18,969 nucleotides of DNA, from positions 5,073 to 24,041 of the forward strand of contig PAMN02000034.1 of the NCBI GenBank assembly GCA_002707335.2. Direction: 5' to 3'. The stretch is from Methanobacteriota archaeon (lineage in GTDB: Archaea > Thermoplasmatota > Poseidoniia > Poseidoniales > Poseidoniaceae). Both the position numbers and the translations under genes were made by a program. Below the pieces are notes generated by a model, which saw only the letters and a program-made list of their open reading frames with translations, was not told the origin of the DNA and did not search any database. Within the stretch, counting starts at the first letter, position 1; each line of letters opens with the position of its first letter. Below are positions 14,593 through 18,969 of the stretch, piece by piece.

Positions 14593-15222
14593 TTAATATG
14601 GCTGCCATACAAGCCTTAGACCGATCGAATCACTTTTTTTATCAGCAGAAAAATATCTTTTCGATACAACACTGGTAGATTCAGACTCTGTAAGCCATGA
14701 ACCACCTTTTGCAATGTATTTGCCAGATTCTAGTGTTGATGTCCATTCAGATACATTGCCGTGTAGGTCATAAAGCCCCCATTCATTAGGTTGTTTTTGG
14801 CCAACCTCACGCGTTGTTGCCCCCGCATTACCCGCATGCCAAGCAACATCATCAACGTCAGTGTCTTTTTGAGAATTATACCATTTCGTCTTAGTGCCTG
14901 CTCGACAAAAGAATTCCCATTCATCATTGGTTGGCAACCTGAAAAAACCTTCAAGACCAAGTTTATGTTCGTTGTCAATTTTGTTTAACTCAGAAATATA
15001 ATCTTGGCAATCAAACCATGTGACAGATTCAACAGGTCTTAATCCTGCAGACCACCCTTGCTTGAACTTGGAAGGATTTGCGCCCATAATAGAAGACCAT
15101 TCAACTTGAGTGACTGGTCTAGCACCTACAAATATAGGATCCATTAAAGAAAATTCAAAATTGTTCCCTGGCTCGATTAGCACGAATGTACCACCATATT
15201 CATTAGAAAATGACGGTCTCAT
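14593..15222 (-). CDS. Formylglycine-generating-enzyme/SUMF1-fold protein lacking the catalytic cysteines
   Basis: The product is 209 aa from ATG 15222; an in-frame TTG at 15252 would add ten residues. Landmarks of the FGE-sulfatase fold are RPVTQVEWSSIMGANPSKF, RPVESVTWFDCQDYISELN, FRLPTNDEWEFFCRAGT, NEWGLYDLHGNVSEW, GGSW (173-176) and IGLRLV. True FGEs carry two copper-binding cysteines just after the GGS(Y/W) motif. Here that stretch (GGSWLTESESTSVVSKRYF) has none, so sulfatase-type formylglycine formation is unlikely. Relatives with this fold also act on small molecules (for example EgtB-like sulfoxide synthases) or bind ligands. No signal peptide is seen. The function is left open. Confidence 0.82.
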   Translation of the reverse strand: MRPSFSNEYGGTFVLIEPGNNFEFSLMDPIFVGARPVTQVEWSSIMGANPSKFKQGWSAGLRPVESVTWFDCQDYISELNKIDNEHKLGLEGFFRLPTNDEWEFFCRAGTKTKWYNSQKDTDVDDVAWHAGNAGATTREVGQKQPNEWGLYDLHGNVSEWTSTLESGKYIAKGGSWLTESESTSVVSKRYFSADKKSDSIGLRLVWQPY

Positions 15223-15317
15223 ATAATAGTCCAAAATGGAAATGCGTATCAATTAATCTGAACGGTGACGGGGAATCCTTATCCACTATGGAATTCTCAA
15301 CATATTAGGTGAACTAA

Positions 15318-17651
15318 ATGGATAGTGACGAAATTGAGAATTTCGATGCTGCTAATGAAATAAATGATGCTATGATTTCATCCTTGGCTGAAGTTGTGAA
15401 AGGCGTTTCAATAGAAGAAGAAAACAATCCTTTAGAAGATGTAAATGATGATTTACCAGATATGAGTCAAGAAACTAATGAAAATCAACAAGAAATTGCT
15501 GCTACTGTTGATGAATTGGTATCTGAAGGTGAAGCAGCTCACAGGTCGGGAGATTATGACAATGCGCTTGAGATTTTTAATCGAGCAATAGCACTAGACC
15601 CTTCAAATTCAATGGCTTGGTTCAACAGAGGAGTTCTACTTGAATCGAAACAAGACCCAAAAGGTGCTAAACAATCATTCGTTATCTGCCTAGACCTTGA
15701 CCCAAATCATGGACCTGCACTTGCGAATTTAGCAGTTCTCCTAAATCGGCTAGGAGATAATGATGGTTCCATTGAAATCGCAAGCAGAGCGTTAGAATTC
15801 TTCCCTGGTCACCCGTATCTTGTCAAAATATTAGAAGACAATAAAAAAGCAGGTGGTGTTGCTAGCTCCACACCCAAAGTACTACCCCAAACTCAGGAAA
15901 AACTTGTAGATCAAAATCTATCTCATTCTTTTTCAGCAACAATTGAAGATATGGATTCAAATTCTGTTAACTTAGAATCCGAACTAGACTCACCCGCTGA
16001 ACAAAAAGATATTATTGAAGATAATACAGTAAATGAACCAATAATTGAAGAATCATTAATCGAAGATACAATTGATTTGGACTCCATATGTAATGAAGCA
16101 ACATTGATGCTCTCTCAAGGTGATGCAAAAGGTGCGTTGCAAATATTGAAACCGTATCTACACGCAGAGGCGTCAGCAAATTATGATGCCTGGAAAATAG
16201 CCGCAGGCGCTATGGCATCTATGTCATTAGATGATCATGCTATCTCTGCGTATACACATGCCATTGGATTAAATTCTGAAGACGAAAAGTCATTTTTTAA
16301 TCTTGGAGCGCTCCATGAAAGAAAATCCAATTATGAGGCGGCGATAAAATGTTTCAAATCAGCATTGGAGTTAGACGGCTCTTATTCAAAAGCAGCCATC
16401 AGGATTGCTAATATTGCTGAAATTATTAAGGATATAGAAGCATTGACCTATGCCAAAAAATCCTTGGCCAATCAAGACGAATTCAAAGAAGATTATGCAT
16501 TATTCCTAATTGAACTAGCCGAAGGAGAAGCAACTATTTTGGAAAATACTAGTGGGTTACCACCAACGATGCCGGCAGGACCGTCATTGGCTAAAGAAGC
16601 CATGGAGTACTGTGAACCAAATACAAAAATGATGGCAAGAGCACAATCAGCAGCAGGTGATCATACAGATTCGGTAATTACTTGGAAAAGCATAATCCAA
16701 ACAGATAAATCAAATCCAGATTTATGGACAGGTTTAGCCAGGGCATTGGAATCAGCAGGCGACATAGGTTCTGCACAAAGGTGCCACGAAAAGGCTCAAT
16801 CATTACGCTCAACACCAGAGCCAGTATCTCAGCCAGATGCATTAGATGCATTAATGGAGGAAAACGAACAGACTACACAAATGTCTTCTAATGAAATCGC
16901 TTACACACCACCTGAACCTACACCAATGCCAACTTCTGTACCTACTCCAGTTCCAACACCTGTGCCGGCTCCAGTTCCAACATTTGTACCAAACCCGTCA
17001 GAAGCAACATCAGTACCTACCCCTACGCAAATCCCAGAGAGGCCTACCACTAATATACAACCACCTCTCCAACCTGCACCGCAACCAACCCCGAATTTTA
17101 TCCCAGAACTTACACCACCTCCCGCACCAGAACCACCTCAAAGCGCACCACGACCTGAAATTGATCTGGCTGCTGCAGCATTGGAAGCAACTGCGAATAT
17201 GGAAAGAAACAAAGTAATGGATTCAAATTCAAATTCAATAGCAAATCAAGACATTGAATGGTACAACAAAGGAGTTGGCCTTATTGAAGACAAGAAGTAT
17301 AGAGAAGCACTATCATGTTTCGATCGGGCACTACCTTCATTTGCAAATAATGATGAAATGGTCATCAGAATTTTGAATGGTCGAGGAAATGCTTTGTATT
17401 ATCTTGAAGACTATCCAAAATGTGTAGAATCATATCACAAAGCAATGGTAATAAATCCAAAAGGTGTTCAAGGAAAAACGCTCTACAACATGGGAACAGC
17501 TTATGCAGAAATGCAGAGATTTGCTGATGCAATCAAGTGTTTCGAGCAAGCCATGCCAAGAGGTTTGGACAAAAGCCAACAAAAATTAGCAAAAGAACAA
17601 ATTCGAAGATGCAACATATTGCAAAAAGAGCAGCAAAGGAAAATGAATTGA
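15318..17651 (+). CDS. Large TPR-repeat protein with proline-rich linker
   Basis: The product is 777 aa, soluble, with GGTGA five bases before the ATG. An acidic N-terminal tail (1-60) is followed by three TPR units at about 64-165 (GEAAHRSGDYDNALEIFNRA, AWFNRGVLLESK, ALANLAVLLNRLGD). An acidic spacer (about 180-250) leads to more TPRs at about 255-400 (FFNLGALHERKSNYEAAIKC). Further TPR-like units follow (DLWTGLARALESAGD), then a low-complexity Pro/Thr/Val linker of about 85 residues (about 530-615; repeats of PVPTP and PAPVP). Three clear TPRs close the protein (WYNKGVGLIEDKKYREAL, NALYYLEDYPKCVES, YNMGTAYAEMQRFADAI). It is a scaffold for protein-protein contact; partners unknown. Confidence 0.9.
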   Translation: MDSDEIENFDAANEINDAMISSLAEVVKGVSIEEENNPLEDVNDDLPDMSQETNENQQEIAATVDELVSEGEAAHRSGDYDNALEIFNRAIALDPSNSMAWFNRGVLLESKQDPKGAKQSFVICLDLDPNHGPALANLAVLLNRLGDNDGSIEIASRALEFFPGHPYLVKILEDNKKAGGVASSTPKVLPQTQEKLVDQNLSHSFSATIEDMDSNSVNLESELDSPAEQKDIIEDNTVNEPIIEESLIEDTIDLDSICNEATLMLSQGDAKGALQILKPYLHAEASANYDAWKIAAGAMASMSLDDHAISAYTHAIGLNSEDEKSFFNLGALHERKSNYEAAIKCFKSALELDGSYSKAAIRIANIAEIIKDIEALTYAKKSLANQDEFKEDYALFLIELAEGEATILENTSGLPPTMPAGPSLAKEAMEYCEPNTKMMARAQSAAGDHTDSVITWKSIIQTDKSNPDLWTGLARALESAGDIGSAQRCHEKAQSLRSTPEPVSQPDALDALMEENEQTTQMSSNEIAYTPPEPTPMPTSVPTPVPTPVPAPVPTFVPNPSEATSVPTPTQIPERPTTNIQPPLQPAPQPTPNFIPELTPPPAPEPPQSAPRPEIDLAAAALEATANMERNKVMDSNSNSIANQDIEWYNKGVGLIEDKKYREALSCFDRALPSFANNDEMVIRILNGRGNALYYLEDYPKCVESYHKAMVINPKGVQGKTLYNMGTAYAEMQRFADAIKCFEQAMPRGLDKSQQKLAKEQIRRCNILQKEQQRKMN

Positions 17652-17697
17652 TTCTATTTATCCACATATTCATATCAGTCTACACGTTGGGGTAAAC

Positions 17698-18078
17698 ATG
17701 GACTGCAACACATGCGACTCCAGTACGGCCATAGTCATCAACCAACCTACGGTTGTGGAAGTTACACTTACCATCACAGACAAAGCCAAAGAAATGCTCT
17801 CAGGGGCATTTGGAGATGACCGGTCAAATGCTTTACTTGTTGGAGTATTATCTGGAGGTTGCTCTGGGTACATGTATGATCTTCAAATTGTAGAAGAGAC
17901 CGAACAAGATTGCCAAGAACTTGTAATTGATGGATTCAGAGTACTCGTGCCAAATGCCACCTCACATTTATTGGACGGAATCGAAATCGATTATGTAGAT
18001 CGTCTCATGGGTGGTGGCTTCAAAATCAACAATCCAAACGCATCTAGTTCCTGCGGATGTGGTGAATCATTCGCATGA
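17698..18078 (+). CDS. A-type Fe-S carrier (IscA/SufA/ErpA/HesB family)
   Basis: The product is 126 aa. The three cluster-binding cysteines are present: C55 in SGGCSGYMYDL, and C119 and C121 in SSCGCGESF. LTITDKAKEML and the central VDRLMGGGFKINNPNA complete the family pattern. It accepts or passes Fe-S clusters to apo-enzymes. Residues 1-20 are an extension with a C3-x2-C6 pair (MDCNTCDSS) absent from standard IscA. An internal GTG at 17755 would remove it. The ATG start is kept because a GGGGT ribosome binding-like run lies just upstream. A YgfZ/IBA57-like gene follows nine bases later, the known partner of A-type carriers in [4Fe-4S] maturation. Confidence 0.93.
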   Translation: MDCNTCDSSTAIVINQPTVVEVTLTITDKAKEMLSGAFGDDRSNALLVGVLSGGCSGYMYDLQIVEETEQDCQELVIDGFRVLVPNATSHLLDGIEIDYVDRLMGGGFKINNPNASSSCGCGESFA

Positions 18079-18087
18079 GATGGTTCA

Positions 18088-18744
18088 ATGGGAACGATTA
18101 AACTTGACCACTATGTTTTGATTTTGCGAGGAGATAATCTTCTCGAATTCATAGATGGTATATCGACAAATAAAGTAGAGGGGAGTTGTACAACTGTTTT
18201 TACAAATAAAAATGCAAAGATTATTGACATGGTTGAAGTAATTGAAAAAGAAGATTTTGTAGCATTAGTCGGTCATAAACTGTACAAGGATTCCGTTATA
18301 TCTCATATCAGCAGTCGAGTATTAGATGCAAATATTCAAATTTTTGATATAACAAATTCAAATAATGTATTTTTCACCACTAACAAATCATTAACAGTGG
18401 ATAATGCAACAATACATGAATCGATAATCGGTAGAATTATGATTACTCCAAAGGATTCAGAAATTTTAGAAGACATGGCATATGATGAATTTTCGGATTA
18501 TAGGGTGAAAAATTTTATCCCTTACCAAGGCCATGAAATCGTCCAAAATATACACCCACTAGCATGTGGTCTAGGTGAATTAGTTCATGAAGCAAAAGGA
18601 TGCTATGTCGGGCAAGAAATACTCGTTCGTATGAGAAGTAGAGGCAGACAAGGAAAAGAATTAGTTCGTCTTGAAAATCCTGTGGAAGACGCAACAACGG
18701 TCGGAAAAACTCATTCATTACGAATTCAAAGAATTCAAAATTAG
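18088..18744 (+). CDS. ygfZ: YgfZ/IBA57-like folate-binding Fe-S assembly protein
   Basis: The product is 218 aa. The family signature K-G-C-Y-x-G-Q-E is exact at K170-G171-C172-Y173-V174-G175-Q176-E177, followed by the usual charged R-x-R-x-R-G stretch. The N terminus (VLILRGDNLLEFIDGISTNK, with NKNAKIIDMVEVI) matches the GcvT-like start of YgfZ, and NIHPLACGLGELVHE precedes the signature. E. coli YgfZ is about 326 aa, so most of the C-terminal beta-barrel domain is missing and the protein stops about 40 residues after the signature. IBA57/YgfZ works with A-type carriers on [4Fe-4S] enzymes, consistent with the gene upstream. Its stop codon overlaps the stop of the convergent dehydrogenase gene. 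Confidence 0.88.
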   Translation: MGTIKLDHYVLILRGDNLLEFIDGISTNKVEGSCTTVFTNKNAKIIDMVEVIEKEDFVALVGHKLYKDSVISHISSRVLDANIQIFDITNSNNVFFTTNKSLTVDNATIHESIIGRIMITPKDSEILEDMAYDEFSDYRVKNFIPYQGHEIVQNIHPLACGLGELVHEAKGCYVGQEILVRMRSRGRQGKELVRLENPVEDATTVGKTHSLRIQRIQN

Positions 18745-18969
18745 TAATTTAGGATATCTTTGAGTTGGCCTTTGTAGAAATTTGCAGAACCTTGAAGAGA
18801 TTCTAATTCACCATCTGATAGTTCTAGATCAAATATTTTTTCAACACCATTGGCTCCTAGAATACAAGGGACTCCAATATAGATATCATCTAACCCATAT
18901 TCTCCTGTCAAATAACATGAAGCAGGTATTACTCTTCTCCTGTCGTTTAGAACAGATTCCGCCATTATG
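18741..18969 (-). CDS. mdh: Malate/lactate dehydrogenase, C-terminal end (5' part outside window)
   Basis: Only the last ~75 residues are present; the frame is open to the window edge, so the ATG at 18965 is internal. AESVLNDRRRVIPASCYL, GEYGLDDIYIGVPCILGANG, VEKIFDLELSDGE are the C-terminal signature of the LDH/MDH superfamily, helix alphaH region (the archaeal/MDH-like V-P-V-x-LG-x-NGVE-KI motif). Malate dehydrogenase is the more likely enzyme in this metabolic setting, but substrate-deciding residues lie upstream of the window. Confidence 0.88.
   Translation of the reverse strand, partial: IMAESVLNDRRRVIPASCYLTGEYGLDDIYIGVPCILGANGVEKIFDLELSDGELESLQGSANFYKGQLKDILNY

Noticed and set aside
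16891..17217. 108-codon plus-strand frame rich in His, Leu and Gln in the TPR gene
   Set aside because: It is the +1 reading of the proline-rich linker repeat, so its odd composition is a by-product of the repeated CCA-type codons.
1..18969. tRNA or rRNA genes, CRISPR arrays, insertion sequences, integrase or att sites
   Set aside because: None seen: no cloverleaf-like intergenic stretch, no spaced repeats, no transposase motif, and intergenic gaps are mostly under 140 bases.

Overview
The window looks like a piece of a planktonic marine archaeal genome, most likely Candidatus Poseidoniales (Marine Group II) or a close relative in Thermoplasmatota. It is AT-rich and densely packed. It carries an archaeal/eukaryotic-type ribosomal block (eS19, PDCD5-family protein, eL39, eL31, eS17), GGTGA/GGAGG-type ribosome binding sites, and very large secreted proteins next to bacterial-like metabolic genes. 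The lineage is inferred from gene content and style; no marker phylogeny was possible.

Layout. (1) 1-1635 (+): the 3' part of the large catalytic subunit of methylmalonyl-CoA mutase, then methylmalonyl-CoA epimerase, the propionyl-CoA/methylmalonyl-CoA module. (2) 1647-3699 (+): an ABC-2 type exporter, ATPase and permease overlapping by 8 nt. (3) 3700-6660 (+): a perfect 8-bp inverted repeat and a TATA-like element, a small ribbon-helix-helix protein, then folE-queE-queC-queD. This is a complete set of enzymes from GTP to a 7-deazaguanine (preQ0, precursor of archaeosine/queuosine). Its QueC is unusual: the four metal-binding cysteines are replaced by Ser/Ser/Ser/Asp, and a full methionine-(R)-sulfoxide reductase (MsrB) domain is fused to the C terminus. 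The QueD is also divergent at its metal site. (4) 6665-9222 (-): the ribosomal/translation operon, reading right to left eS19, PDCD5, eL39, eL31, eS17, a 67-residue unknown, and a TrmJ-like SPOUT methyltransferase. (5) 9360-14273 (+): an envelope block with a two-TM protein, a ~1160-residue secreted membrane-anchored protein with Ig-like/NEW3-like repeats, a 59-residue two-TM protein, and a PqqD-like domain protein. (6) 14257-15222 (-): ArsC-type reductase and an FGE/SUMF1-fold protein lacking the catalytic cysteines. (7) 15318-17651 (+): a TPR protein with a proline-rich linker. (8) 17698-18744 (+): an A-type Fe-S carrier and a YgfZ/IBA57-like protein, a plausible Fe-S assembly pair. (9) 18741-18969 (-): the C-terminal end of a malate/lactate dehydrogenase, cut by the window edge.

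The part most worth following is the 7-deazaguanine operon: a putative self-regulating RHH gene at its head, a bacterial-type FolE, a cysteine-less QueC fused to MsrB, and a variant QueD. No tRNA, rRNA, CRISPR array, insertion sequence or integrase was seen. No stretch longer than 300 bases lacks a gene.
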